NCBI GenBank assembly: GCA_949285275.1
Contig: CASEBP010000063.1
Location: forward strand, 1-43,502
Reading direction: 5' to 3'
DNA length: 43,502 nt
Source: an uncultured Oscillospiraceae bacterium
Lineage (GTDB): Bacteria > Bacillota > Clostridia > Oscillospirales > Ruminococcaceae
Shown here: positions 1-8,316 of the stretch, piece after piece
How the letters are laid out: each line of letters begins with the position of its first letter
Numbering within the stretch: the first letter of the stretch is position 1
Position numbers and translations under genes: made by a program
The notes under the pieces: model-generated
The model's database searches: none
The model's input: only the letters and a program-made list of their open reading frames with translations
What the model was told of the DNA's origin: nothing

Positions 1-727
1 AGGCGGCCAGAGCATCCCGGCGCAGATGCATCGGACAGGCCCCCGAATGAGCATATTCACCGGTAATCCCCACCCGCAGACGGGTCGGTGCGGCGATCGC
101 CTCAACAATGCCGATCGGGGTTTTGCGGCTTTCCAGCAGCGGACCCTGTTCAATATGCAGTTCGATGAAGCAGTCCGCGCTGGTCAGCCGGCGGTAGCCC
201 GGTTCGGTGTTTTCGGGGTCGAACCCCCGCTGGCGCAGCGCATCATAGAGGCTTAATCCGTCGGCGTCGAGGCAGGATTTGAGGACGTCGGGGGAGACCT
301 TTCCGGCGATCAGCTTGCTGCCGATGGTCGGATAGTTAAAACGGGCCGACTCCTCGGTCGGGAAGACGACCAGCTCAATGGAACGGCGATGGGAAATTCC
401 TTCCCGGCGAATCTGCCGCATCGCCCAGTAACTGGTCATCACCCCGAGCAGGCCGTCGTAAAGGCCGGCGTTTCTCACCGTGTCGATATGCGAACCGGTC
501 AGCACCGCAGGCAGGGAGGGATCCTCCCCCTCCAGCCGGGCCCAGATTGAGCCGGTTGGCTCTTGCCAGACCGAAAAGCCCTCCTCCTCCAACAGCGCGG
601 TTAGCGCCGCACGGGCCTGCATGTCCTCGTCACTCATCGAGAGCCGTTCGCAGCCGCCGTTGGGCAGTGCGCCGATGGAAGCGATGGAGTCAAAGACTGC
701 CCGGAATTCCTGGGTATTCAAACGCAT
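1..727 (-). CDS. M20-family amidohydrolase (N-carbamoyl-L-amino acid hydrolase / allantoate amidohydrolase type), C-terminus cut off
   Basis: The first 242 residues of a zinc-dependent M20 carbamoylase are present; the rest lies beyond the left edge. The family hydrolyses N-carbamoyl amino acids, ureidoglycolate or allantoate in the cytoplasm. Visible motifs are GSHIDTV (His80), YDG (Asp91), the Glu125-Glu126 pair, ELHIEQG (His191) and EYAHSGACP (His227), so the metal ligands and catalytic base present in this half are intact. The start ATG at 727 follows AAGGAGGGG at good spacing. It is the last visible gene of a leftward block, 42 bases after the MreB-like gene, with no terminator between. 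The substrate cannot be told from sequence; hydantoinase-type and allantoate-type members look alike. A second, divergent member lies at 18682-19917. Confidence 0.9.
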   Translation of the reverse strand, partial: MRLNTQEFRAVFDSIASIGALPNGGCERLSMSDEDMQARAALTALLEEEGFSVWQEPTGSIWARLEGEDPSLPAVLTGSHIDTVRNAGLYDGLLGVMTSYWAMRQIRREGISHRRSIELVVFPTEESARFNYPTIGSKLIAGKVSPDVLKSCLDADGLSLYDALRQRGFDPENTEPGYRRLTSADCFIELHIEQGPLLESRKTPIGIVEAIAAPTRLRVGITGEYAHSGACPMHLRRDALAA

Positions 728-743
728 ACGGACCCCTCCTTTT

Positions 744-784
744 ATTGTCAGTGGGAATCGGTCATATTGTCAGTGGGAATAGGT
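744..784. repeat. Short tandem repeat at the 3' end of the MreB-like gene
   Basis: A 19-base unit ATTGTCAGTGGGAATCGGT at 744-762 recurs with one mismatch at 766-784 (period 22). The second copy covers the last codons and stop of the MreB-like gene, and the first copy lies just after it. It looks like a small local duplication at the gene end, not a regulatory site. Confidence 0.7.
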
Positions 785-1789
785 TGAGCTGAGGGAAAAG
801 CCGTCCCGCAGGCGGTCAAGATGGCCGAAGGCCAGCGCAGTACCCTTTGCGACGCATTCGGTGGGATTTTCGGCAATATGCACCGGGAGATGCGTCTCCT
901 TTATCAGCAGTTGGTCCAGCCCGTGCAGCAGCGCGCCGCCGCCGGTCAGCATCAGGCCGTTGCGGTGCAGGTCGGCGGAAAGTTCAGGCGGGGTGATTTC
1001 AAGAATCCGGTGGACCGCCTGCAGGATAACCGCCACCTGGTCGGTCAGCGCTTCGCACAGCTCGCTGCGGGTCAGCGAGATCCGTCCGGGCAGTCCGGTA
1101 CGCAGGTTGCGGCCCTTGACCTCGGTGACGCAGTCGTCCTTCGGGTCAAAGCAGATGCTGCCGACATCGATTTTGGCCCGTTCTGCCATCCGTTCCCCGA
1201 TCAGCAGGCCGTACTTTCCGCGGACGTACCGGACGATCGCCTGGTCAAATTTGCGCCCCGCGGTCCGGACCGAGGTCTTGCAAACGATGCCGCTGAGCGA
1301 CAGAACGGCGATGTCACTGGTGCCGCCGCCGATATCGAGGATCAGATGGCCTTCGGGCCGGGTAATGTCAATTCCCGCGCCGAGCGCTGCCGCGACCGGT
1401 TCCTCGACGAGGAAGACCTTGCGTGCCCCCGCGGAGGCGGCTGCCGAAACAACAGCATCGGATTCCACCTCGGTGATGCCGCTCGGGACGCAGATGACCA
1501 CCCGGGGTTTGATCAGATTGCCTGAATAGACCTTGTGGATGAAGTAGGAGATCATCGCGGCGGTCATATCAAAGTCCGAAATGACCCCGTCGGAGAGCGG
1601 CATGACGGCCCGAATCCGGTCGGGGGTCCGTCCGAGCATCTGCTGGGCGTCGCTGCCCGCGGTGATGATGTTGCCGGTGCGGGTGTCGACCGCAACGACC
1701 GACGGCTCCTTGAGAAGCAGCCCCCGTTGGGCGTCATAGATGATGACGGTGGCGGTGCCAAGGTCGATGCCAATATCGTTGGAAGGCAT
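770..1789 (-). CDS. mreB: MreB/Mbl-family actin-like rod-shape protein
   Basis: 339 residues, the usual MreB length. MreB forms membrane-associated ATP-dependent filaments that position the elongasome (RodA, PBP2, MreCD) for side-wall peptidoglycan synthesis. Actin-fold motifs are visible: IGIDLGTATV near the N-terminus (phosphate 1), LDIGGGTSDIAVL (phosphate 2) around residue 155, and the adenosine motif LTGGGALLHGLD near residue 280. The start ATG at 1789 follows GAAAGGGG. MreC and MreD are not next to it; the neighbours are comFC and recD2 upstream, so this may be an Mbl/MreBH-type paralogue. The gene symbol is by family. The C-terminal end lies in a small tandem duplication (744-784) and may have been slightly altered by it. 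Confidence 0.93.
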   Translation of the reverse strand: MPSNDIGIDLGTATVIIYDAQRGLLLKEPSVVAVDTRTGNIITAGSDAQQMLGRTPDRIRAVMPLSDGVISDFDMTAAMISYFIHKVYSGNLIKPRVVICVPSGITEVESDAVVSAAASAGARKVFLVEEPVAAALGAGIDITRPEGHLILDIGGGTSDIAVLSLSGIVCKTSVRTAGRKFDQAIVRYVRGKYGLLIGERMAERAKIDVGSICFDPKDDCVTEVKGRNLRTGLPGRISLTRSELCEALTDQVAVILQAVHRILEITPPELSADLHRNGLMLTGGGALLHGLDQLLIKETHLPVHIAENPTECVAKGTALAFGHLDRLRDGFSLSSTYSH

Positions 1790-1813
1790 GGAAGATATCC
1801 CCTTTCTGTCGGT

Positions 1814-2518
1814 TCAAGGATTGGGAGAGGGTGCGCTGTCGGGAGACAAAGTAGTGGCAGCAGTCAGGCCATAGATTTCATCTGCGCCGGCTTCGCGCAG
1901 CAGATGGGCACAGGACGACAGTGTCGCACCGGTGGTCATGATGTCGTCGATAAGCAGGATCCGCTTCGGAGCGGTGCTGCCCGGGCGCAGAGCATAGCTG
2001 ATTCGGGCATTTTCCCAGCGTTCCCGCGCTGATAACGTGTGCTGAACCCGGCTGTTTTGCTGCCGGAAAATCAGACCATCCAGCAGATCGATGTTCAGCG
2101 CCCGACTGATCGGCAGGGACAGCAGCCGGACATGGTCAAACTTTTCTGGCCGGGGCGGGACGCCGATGACCGCGTCGGGGGTGGGAAAGGAACCCTCCCG
2201 CCAGCGGGAAAGCATCATGGCAGCCAGCTGCCGTGCGATTGGCTCGTCCCCTTGTTTGAACCGCTCGAAGAGGCGGCGGGTCGGCTCCCGGTAGATGAAG
2301 ACCGACAGACAGCCGTCTATTCCTTTGGCGGGAAGAAGCTGGCAGACGCAGGCCGGTTTGGGTTTACCGCAGTGCGGGCAGAGAGGCAGTGGTTTTAGCT
2401 CACGGGAAAGCGAAAGACGGCAGTCTTCGCAAAGTCCTGCTTTGGGCGGGACCACCGTACCGCAGACGGGGCAGCGCGGCGGAAAAAGCAGGGAGACCAG
2501 CAGACCGGGGCGGATCAT
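1814..2518 (-). CDS. comFC: ComF-family phosphoribosyltransferase-like protein (ComFC)
   Basis: 234 residues. An N-terminal zinc ribbon holds Cys pairs (CPVC, CEDC, CPHCGKP, CVC) within the first 60 residues. A C-terminal type I phosphoribosyltransferase fold carries the PRPP-binding loop ILLIDDIMTTGATL near residue 195. ComF proteins act in natural transformation and DNA processing, in the cytoplasm with the ComFA helicase in Bacillus; no phosphoribosyl reaction is firmly established. Its ATG overlaps the TGA of recD2 (ATGA at 2515-2518), so the two are translationally coupled and probably work in the same DNA-metabolism unit. ComFA is not present. Confidence 0.93.
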   Translation of the reverse strand: MIRPGLLVSLLFPPRCPVCGTVVPPKAGLCEDCRLSLSRELKPLPLCPHCGKPKPACVCQLLPAKGIDGCLSVFIYREPTRRLFERFKQGDEPIARQLAAMMLSRWREGSFPTPDAVIGVPPRPEKFDHVRLLSLPISRALNIDLLDGLIFRQQNSRVQHTLSARERWENARISYALRPGSTAPKRILLIDDIMTTGATLSSCAHLLREAGADEIYGLTAATTLSPDSAPSPNP

Positions 2519-4734
2519 GGCGTTTCCTCCTTAGCCTGGCGGAGACGGGCGGTCAGGTTGGTATAGCGCAGCGTTTTGCGGTTGTTTTCCACCATTGCGG
2601 CAACGGTGGAGGCTTCACCGACAAGGATCAGCAGCTTTTTTGCACGGGTGACAGCGGTATACAGCAGATTGCGGTAATGCAGCCGGCGGTGGCGCCCAAC
2701 CAGCGGAAGGATCACGGCGTCGAATTCATTGCCCTGGCTCTTATGTACGGTGATGGCATAAGCGAGATCCAGCTCGTGAATCTGATCGAACGAGTAGACC
2801 GCCCTACGCTCATCAAACCGGATGATGACCGAGCGGGAGGGCCGGTCGATCATCTCGATAAAGCCGATATCCCCGTTGAAGATGCCCAACCCTTCCTCGC
2901 CGTCATCCCGCTGCCAGAGCAGGTCGTAGTTGTTGCGGGTCTGCATGACCTTATCTCCCTCCCGCAACAGCAGCTGGCCGAACCGCTGTTCTCCCCGTCC
3001 GGGAGCAGGGGGATTGAGCGCCTCCTGCAGGCGGCGGTTGAGTTCGGCGGTGCCGGCGGCGCCCTGCTTGGTCGGGGCGATCACCTGGATATCCCGCACC
3101 GGGGAATAGCCGTAGGCGTTGGGAAGCCGGCGGGCACACAGGTCGGTAACGGTGACGGCCGCCTGCTCAAAGGTGGGGGCAGAAAGAAAAAAGAAGTCGG
3201 CATCCCGCCGGGACAGACAGGGCAGTTCACCTGAGACAATCCGGTGGGCGGAAGTGACGATGAGGGAATTGGCGGCCTGCCGGAATACCTCATCGAGGTG
3301 GATGCAGGCGACCACCTGGGAGTCGATCAGGTCGCGCAGCACGTTGCCGGCGCCGACCGATGGGAGCTGATCGGGATCTCCGACCAGAACAAGGCGGCTC
3401 TCGGTGCGGACCGCTCGCAGCAGCGACTGGAACAGCACGGCGTCAACCATCGACATTTCGTCGACCACTACGGCATCAAAGGGGAGAGGATTGCGCTCAT
3501 TGCGTTTGAAACGCGGCTCTCCGGCCTTGCTTCCGAAGTCGACCTCGAGCAGCCGGTGAATCGTTTTGGCCTCTCGGCCGGTGACCTCCGAGAGCCGCTT
3601 GGCGGCTCGTCCGGTCGGCGCGGCGAGAGCGACCTTCATCGCGCGGCGCTCAAAGAGAGTGATGATTCCGTTGAGGGTGGTGGTTTTTCCGGTGCCAGGC
3701 CCGCCGGTGAGGATCATCATCGGCTCGCAGACCGCTGCAGCGATGGCGCGGCGCTGGTTGCCGGCGTAGGAGATGCAGAGCTCCTGCTCGAGCAGCGAAA
3801 GCTCCTCGGCCGAAACCGGCTGCTCCTGGGAGGGAAAACGCATCATCAACGCCAGCCGGTCGGCAATATAGCATTCAGCCCGATACTGTTCGGGCAGATA
3901 GAGGTATTCGGTGCCGCTGATTGTGTCCGCAACGGCATCCCCCGTTTCGATCAGAGAGCGAATCCCCGATTCCCCCGATGCAAGTTCTACCCCAAGCAGG
4001 CTGCAGGCCGTTTCAAGCAACCGCTGGACCGGGAGACAGGCATGTCCGTTGGAGAGGTTGTGGGTCAGAACATAGAGAATTCCGCCGCGGACCCGGCAGG
4101 AGGCGTCCGCCTCGACCCCGAGACGGGCTGCAATTTCGTCGGCTTGGGCAAATTCTACCCCGATCTCGCGGTCACAGAGGCAGTAGGGGTCCTCGCTGAT
4201 CCGCTGCTGGGCGAGCCCGCCCCATTTTTTCCAAACCGCAATGGCGGTGGCGGCGTCGATGCCGTGGACAGCGAGAAATTCCATCACTGCCCGCACCCCA
4301 AGTACCCGACGGAACGCATCGCCAAGCTCGACCGCTTTTTTGGGGGAGATGCCCCGGATTCGGGCGAGCTGACCCGGGTCGTTTTCGAGGATCTCAAGCG
4401 AGCGGTCACCGAAGGTGCCGACAATCCGCCGCGCAAGGGCAGGCCCGATTCCCCGTACGGCGCCGCCTGACAGGTAGCGCAGCATGGCGCCGGCGGTGGC
4501 GGGCATGATCCGCTCAAAGGCGGTGGCCCGGAACTGCCGCCCGTAGCTCGGATGGGAGGTGAAGACGCCGGTGGCGGCAATTTCCTCGCCGGGAGAAAGC
4601 TCCATCGCTTCCCCAACGACGGTGACCAGTTCGTCGCCACAGGCGACCTCCAAGACGGTAAAGCCGGTCTCCTCCGAATGAAAGACAACCGACTCGATAA
4701 CCCCCTGGAGGCGAAGCTGTTGCGCCTGTTCCAC
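2515..4734 (-). CDS. recD2: RecD2-type ATP-dependent 5'-3' DNA helicase
   Basis: 739 residues, the standard RecD2 length. This superfamily 1B helicase unwinds DNA 5' to 3' and works without RecBC in Firmicutes, in repair and replication-fork maintenance. Helix-hairpin-helix-like sequence lies at about residues 90-135. The Walker A motif is GGPGTGKT at 344-351, followed by a DEMSMVD Walker B, VGDPDQLPSVG, and the C-terminal AITVHKSQGNEFD and YTAVTRAKKLL motifs. The start is GTG at 4734, preceded by AGGAGGT seven bases upstream. It has its own candidate promoter at 4803-4832 and is followed without a gap by comFC. Confidence 0.96.
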   Translation of the reverse strand: MEQAQQLRLQGVIESVVFHSEETGFTVLEVACGDELVTVVGEAMELSPGEEIAATGVFTSHPSYGRQFRATAFERIMPATAGAMLRYLSGGAVRGIGPALARRIVGTFGDRSLEILENDPGQLARIRGISPKKAVELGDAFRRVLGVRAVMEFLAVHGIDAATAIAVWKKWGGLAQQRISEDPYCLCDREIGVEFAQADEIAARLGVEADASCRVRGGILYVLTHNLSNGHACLPVQRLLETACSLLGVELASGESGIRSLIETGDAVADTISGTEYLYLPEQYRAECYIADRLALMMRFPSQEQPVSAEELSLLEQELCISYAGNQRRAIAAAVCEPMMILTGGPGTGKTTTLNGIITLFERRAMKVALAAPTGRAAKRLSEVTGREAKTIHRLLEVDFGSKAGEPRFKRNERNPLPFDAVVVDEMSMVDAVLFQSLLRAVRTESRLVLVGDPDQLPSVGAGNVLRDLIDSQVVACIHLDEVFRQAANSLIVTSAHRIVSGELPCLSRRDADFFFLSAPTFEQAAVTVTDLCARRLPNAYGYSPVRDIQVIAPTKQGAAGTAELNRRLQEALNPPAPGRGEQRFGQLLLREGDKVMQTRNNYDLLWQRDDGEEGLGIFNGDIGFIEMIDRPSRSVIIRFDERRAVYSFDQIHELDLAYAITVHKSQGNEFDAVILPLVGRHRRLHYRNLLYTAVTRAKKLLILVGEASTVAAMVENNRKTLRYTNLTARLRQAKEETP

Positions 4735-4800
4735 CGTGTGACCTCCTTTTTCCGGATGGCCCGCCGCAGCGGGGAAACCCGGCCGGAAACTCAGATAAAA

Positions 4801-5157
4801 TTAGTATAATACAAATTCCACCGCTTTGTAAACAGCCTCATCACCCGCCGCCCCGCGCAGTGCCGTCAGATCCCCGGTGAGAACCTGAGGCTGATCCTGG
4901 CAGAACCGGCGCGCAATATCGGATGCCTCGGCGTTCTCCCCGAGGTCGAGCAGAAAAAGTTGGGTGTGGCGGTCCTGGCGGGCCCGGCTGAGTTCATAGT
5001 AGAGCCGCCCTTCCAGCGCGGCGGGATCCCCGCGGACAGGAAGAACGACCAGCCGGTGCGGCAGAACACCGGGCCGCAGCCGTCCCCGGAATGAGACGGC
5101 GAGCAGGGCGCAGAGCAGTGCGGCGCAGGCGATGGCGGTCAGCAGCGGATATTGCAT
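4801..5157 (-). CDS. Small hypothetical protein with N-terminal membrane anchor
   Basis: 118 residues, family not recognised. The first 22 residues (MQYPLLTAIACAALLCALLA and on) form one hydrophobic segment followed by Arg-rich sequence, suggesting a single N-in anchor with a cytoplasmic remainder. The soluble part alternates predicted strand and helix (LPHRLVVLPVRGD, QLFLLDLGENAEASDIARRFC), vaguely like a small alpha/beta domain. The ATG at 5157 follows AAAGGGGG. It is the first gene of the leftward block, and the recD2 promoter overlaps its last codons. The start and the reading frame are reasonable, but no function can be given. Confidence 0.7.
   Translation of the reverse strand: MQYPLLTAIACAALLCALLAVSFRGRLRPGVLPHRLVVLPVRGDPAALEGRLYYELSRARQDRHTQLFLLDLGENAEASDIARRFCQDQPQVLTGDLTALRGAAGDEAVYKAVEFVLY
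4803..4832 (-). promoter_or_regulatory. Candidate sigma-A promoter for recD2
   Basis: Reading leftward, -35 TTTACA (4827-4832), an 18-base spacer and -10 TATACT (4803-4808). It overlaps the end of the upstream small gene and lies about 70 bases before the recD2 start. Confidence 0.6.
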
Positions 5158-5240
5158 CAGAGTGCCCCCTTTTCCCGATCAAACTGGCTGTTGTATCCTA
5201 TGCCGGGCGCGGCACAGCGGTTCCGGCGGACAAATCTCGC

Positions 5241-5269
5241 TTGCGGCGAAGAGGGAAGCGTGTTACAAT
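5241..5269 (+). promoter_or_regulatory. Sigma-A promoter of the lipoprotein gene at 5307
   Basis: -35 TTGCGG (5241-5246), a 17-base spacer and -10 TACAAT (5264-5269), ending 37 bases before the start codon. Confidence 0.7.
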
Positions 5270-5306
5270 AATACAATATGAGCGGATCAAGGAGGAGGAA
5301 GTTTGC

Positions 5307-5804
5307 ATGAAGGGGTGGAAGATGGCGCTGCTGGCGGCGGTTCTGATGGTTGTGCTGTGCGGCTGCCCCGGGCAAACAACGGCTGTCTCCCGCGCGCCCG
5401 CCTTCGAGATGTCACAGCAGGAACCTGTTTTGGAGCCGTACACCGAGGAGGAGATTCTCGCGCTGTTTGAACGGGCGAGGGGAAGGCAGAAGTGGGCGGT
5501 GACGGTAATCGACTGCGTTCCGATTGACGACTTTGCCTATGGGCGGGTTGGTGCGGTGCTTTTTTCAGAGGAAAATAACGCAAAGACGGTCTATGTCGCC
5601 TTCCTCAACAGCGAAGGGATTTTCCAGCGCTGTGGCGTGGAGCACCGTGTCGAGGATGGCACCAGTTTGACCTATCTTGGCGACGGGGAGGTTTCCTTCC
5701 CCTTTCGCGACATCAATGGAACAACCTACCGCTGCAGCATCCGTTTTTCCCGGGAAGGCAGCGATTTCTATTTTGTTCACGGGGATGCGCCGGCCGAAGA
5801 ATAG
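5307..5804 (+). CDS. Hypothetical lipoprotein
   Basis: 165 residues. A signal peptide ends in the lipobox LCGC with the lipidated cysteine at residue 20, so the protein should be tethered to the outer face of the membrane. The mature part is acidic and contains EEEILALFERARGRQKWAV and later strand-rich sequence; no known domain is recognised. The ATG at 5307 was chosen because GGAGGAGG lies seven bases upstream and because a longer reading frame would include the promoter at 5241-5269. Two hairpin terminators follow, so it is monocistronic. It faces the leftward threonine aldolase gene. Confidence 0.82.
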   Translation: MKGWKMALLAAVLMVVLCGCPGQTTAVSRAPAFEMSQQEPVLEPYTEEEILALFERARGRQKWAVTVIDCVPIDDFAYGRVGAVLFSEENNAKTVYVAFLNSEGIFQRCGVEHRVEDGTSLTYLGDGEVSFPFRDINGTTYRCSIRFSREGSDFYFVHGDAPAEE

Positions 5805-5861
5805 CGGCCGATCGGTCTGGAAACGGTTTTGCGGTGCGGCTGGGCTTTGACGACGGACAGC

Positions 5862-5895
5862 GGGGATCCGGCAGAGCGGCCGGGTCCCCATTTTT
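5862..5895 (+). terminator. Rho-independent terminator after the lipoprotein gene
   Basis: A 10-base-pair stem (GGGGATCCGG with CCGGGTCCCC, one G-T pair) with an 8-base loop, followed by ATTTTTG. Confidence 0.75.
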
Positions 5896-5935
5896 GTCCG
5901 TCTTTCGGCCGGACAGATCGCTTTGGCGTGAAATG

Positions 5936-5967
5936 AAAGCGGCATGACAAAAGTCATGCCGCTTTTT
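5936..5967. terminator. Perfect hairpin terminator between convergent genes
   Basis: AAAGCGGCATGAC (5936-5948) pairs perfectly with 5953-5965 around an AAAA loop; TTTTT follows on the plus strand. On the minus strand the tail is CTTTCATTTC, so it may also stop the threonine aldolase transcript. Confidence 0.8.
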
Positions 5968-6023
5968 CCCAAAACGGGAATATTCAGCCCTTGATCGCGG
6001 TAAAGGAAAACTTCTGGGGTGGT

Positions 6024-7064
6024 TCAGAGCTCCCGGTCGAGTTCGAGCAGAATCCGGGCGGCGCCGCGGGCGTCCTCCTTGGTGACCCCTTTGTAGAAAA
6101 CCAGCCGGACCGAATCGGAGAGAACCGGCCGGATCAACAGCCCTTTTTCAGCGGCCCGGCGGCAGAATTCGTCGGGTGAGACACCGATACTGCCCATCCC
6201 CAGGACCAGCAGATTTGTCTGTACCTCCTTCTGCATGGTCAGCCGGGTGAGCTTTCCCTGCAGCAGACCGGCGGCCAACCGGGCGTTGTCGATGTCCTCC
6301 TGCAGGCGGGAGAGGTTGTGGCGCAGTGCCCACAACCCGGGCGCGGCGATAACGCCGGCCTGGCGCATCCCGCCGCCGAGGAGGTGGCGCAGTGGCCGGA
6401 CCCGGGCAATTACTTCGCGCGAACCGCAGAGCAGCGAACCGACCGGAGCGCCAAGGCCCTTTGAGATACAGAACATGACCGTGTCGGTATAGGCGGCAAT
6501 CTGATCGACCGTTACGCCGAGCGAAGCGGCGGCATGGAAGAGCCGGGCGCCATCGAGGTGGATGCTGGCGTGATGGCGGTCTGCAACTTCGCGCAGCCGG
6601 CGCATCTGATTGACCGGGATGCAGTAGCCTCCTGAAAAGTTGTGGCTGTTTTCGAGGCAGAGCAGGCGGGCGCCGCTCTCGGCAAAGAGCCGGTCGATCT
6701 GTTCGGCGTCGGGGACCATCTGTGGAGTCATCCGGTAGCGGACCGGCTTCATCCGGCAGAAGCGGTCGTCAAACAGGAACTTTTCGGTCAGAAGCAGGTG
6801 CTGCTGCTCATGTACCAGCACGGGATCCCCGGCCGAGCTCCAGGCCAGCACCCCACAGGTATTCGCCAGTGTCCCGGTCGGGAAGAGCAGCGCCGCCTCC
6901 TTGCCGGTGAGCCGGGCGGCGAGATCCTCCAGTTCGTTGACGGTGGCATCCTCACCCCGTCCGTCCGGGCCGACCCGTCCGTCATCCCCCAGCGGGGCGG
7001 TGAGAATCGTTTTAAGCATCGGGAGGTCGGGCATCGTCAAGGTATCGCTTCGCAGATCAATCAT
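6024..7064 (-). CDS. ltaE: Low-specificity threonine aldolase (beta-eliminating lyase family)
   Basis: 346 residues. This PLP enzyme cleaves threonine or allo-threonine to glycine and acetaldehyde in the cytoplasm. Family landmarks are MIDLRSDTLT at the N-terminus, TVNELEDLAARLTGKEAALLFPTGTLANT around residues 41-69, HLDGARLF (Asp171) and CISKGLGAPVGSLLCG with the expected PLP lysine Lys202. The usual DDVYGEDPT loop carries a few extra residues here (DDGRVGPDGRGEDAT). The ATG at 7064 follows CAGGAGG. It is transcribed alone from a clear promoter at 7123-7151. L- versus D/allo preference cannot be predicted. Confidence 0.93.
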   Translation of the reverse strand: MIDLRSDTLTMPDLPMLKTILTAPLGDDGRVGPDGRGEDATVNELEDLAARLTGKEAALLFPTGTLANTCGVLAWSSAGDPVLVHEQQHLLLTEKFLFDDRFCRMKPVRYRMTPQMVPDAEQIDRLFAESGARLLCLENSHNFSGGYCIPVNQMRRLREVADRHHASIHLDGARLFHAAASLGVTVDQIAAYTDTVMFCISKGLGAPVGSLLCGSREVIARVRPLRHLLGGGMRQAGVIAAPGLWALRHNLSRLQEDIDNARLAAGLLQGKLTRLTMQKEVQTNLLVLGMGSIGVSPDEFCRRAAEKGLLIRPVLSDSVRLVFYKGVTKEDARGAARILLELDREL

Positions 7065-7122
7065 GGCAATCCTCCTGTCACAGGTCGTTGGGACGGCGGG
7101 AAGGCCGTTCCAGAACAGCTAC

Positions 7123-7151
7123 AGGATAGCACAGATTTGTCCGCTTGACAA
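7123..7151 (-). promoter_or_regulatory. Sigma-A promoter of the threonine aldolase gene
   Basis: Reading leftward, -35 TTGTCA (7146-7151), a 17-base spacer and -10 TATCCT (7123-7128). Confidence 0.7.
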
Positions 7152-7194
7152 GGGCGTATGTCCGCGCAGGGAAGGCGGATTGCCGGCGGCGCGG

Positions 7195-7223
7195 TTGCAT
7201 TTCCCTCCGGGTTTGGGTATAAT
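7195..7223 (+). promoter_or_regulatory. Sigma-A promoter of the secreted protein gene at 7253
   Basis: -35 TTGCAT (7195-7200), a 17-base spacer and consensus -10 TATAAT (7218-7223). It diverges from the threonine aldolase promoter. Confidence 0.85.
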
Positions 7224-7252
7224 AAAGGAAATCGCGGAAGGGAGGGGATCAG

Positions 7253-8173
7253 ATGCGCCGGATGCTGCCGGTATGGGTGCTGCTGTTCCTCTTTCTTTTT
7301 TCATGGTCCATCTTTGCGGACGGGACGGTCTACCTCGACCAAAACGAGGCATTTATCGAGACAAATGGCGATCGTCCCCGCAGGGTGCTGCTCGATGAAG
7401 GGCGGCTACGCACCGTGCAGGAGCCGGGAACCATCTTCTGTTTTCCGATCGTCGGCGCCCAGCGGGCGGAGGACCTGTCCGGCCTGCGGGTGACGGTGAA
7501 CTGGAACAAGGGGGAGGAGCTGGCCGCCCGTCCCCGGATTGAATACCGCCAGACCTACAGCGAGGAGGGGGAACCGCTTGGCTACCGGTATCTCGCAGTG
7601 CTCTCTCCCATCGATATGGGAGCGACCGGAACGATGCAGGGCGAGATTCGGATTACCCGCCGGGCTTCCGAGGAGACGGTTTCGGTTCCGTTCACCATCT
7701 CGCTGCAGAGCCGGGAGCAGGAGGGACGCGATAATCTCTACCGCTGCAACAGCGAGGATCTGTGGGTCAATTTTTCCGACTCGGAAGACTGGGCTACCCT
7801 GCTGTTCTATGACAGTGTCGAATTTGTGGTGCCGACAGAGGGGCAGTCGCCGCTCAATATCGGCTGCTCGATCCGGCCGCTGACCGACTATCTTGAGCGG
7901 TATCCTGGAATCGAGATGCGCTTTTTCTGCTGGGAGAAGAGGCCGGTTTTTGATTATCCCGGGACCCTTCTGTTCCCGGCACAGGAGGGGGAATTCCTCT
8001 ATCGGATCGTGCCCGGCGGCTTTACCGACTGCAGTGCGAGCTACTTGGCGGAGAAGAGAGGATTTGTCCTCGAGACCCGCAACCTCGGGGAATTTGTGAT
8101 CACCTCAGAGCCGCTCGATCCGTCGGCCCCGCCCGGTGCGTTGCCTAACCCCCCCGTCGGCGCATGCCCGTGA
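7253..8173 (+). CDS. Secreted hypothetical protein, paralogue of the next gene
   Basis: 306 residues with a signal peptide (MRRMLPVWVLLFLFLFSWSI, cleavage likely after SIFA). No named domain is recognised. The mature protein is strand-rich. Its C-terminal part, FLYRIVPGG...CSASYLAEK..FVLETRNLGEFVIT, aligns with MYLYEITSG...LSSTYDSEK..FVVSARELGRYVVS in the downstream protein, so the two are related by duplication. The ATG at 7253 follows GGGAGGGG and the promoter at 7195-7223. The extreme C-terminus is Pro-rich (DPSAPPGALPNPPVGACP) and lacks an LPXTG signal or membrane segment, so the protein is probably released or held non-covalently. There is no terminator before the next gene, which has its own promoter. 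Confidence 0.82.
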   Translation: MRRMLPVWVLLFLFLFSWSIFADGTVYLDQNEAFIETNGDRPRRVLLDEGRLRTVQEPGTIFCFPIVGAQRAEDLSGLRVTVNWNKGEELAARPRIEYRQTYSEEGEPLGYRYLAVLSPIDMGATGTMQGEIRITRRASEETVSVPFTISLQSREQEGRDNLYRCNSEDLWVNFSDSEDWATLLFYDSVEFVVPTEGQSPLNIGCSIRPLTDYLERYPGIEMRFFCWEKRPVFDYPGTLLFPAQEGEFLYRIVPGGFTDCSASYLAEKRGFVLETRNLGEFVITSEPLDPSAPPGALPNPPVGACP

Positions 8174-8217
8174 AGATAACAGAAAGGTTAAAAAATTGCA
8201 AGAAGCAGGCAATAAAA

Positions 8218-8246
8218 ATTGCGCTTTTCTTCACATTATGATATGA
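8218..8246 (+). promoter_or_regulatory. Sigma-A promoter of the Ser-rich secreted protein gene
   Basis: -35 TTGCGC (8218-8223), a 17-base spacer and -10 TATGAT (8241-8246), about 70 bases before the start at 8317. Confidence 0.7.
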
Positions 8247-8316
8247 TGGGGTCAACATCTTGGAAAAGACATCAGGCGAAGAAAACCCGATGATACAAAC
8301 AGGAGGAGAATGCAGC

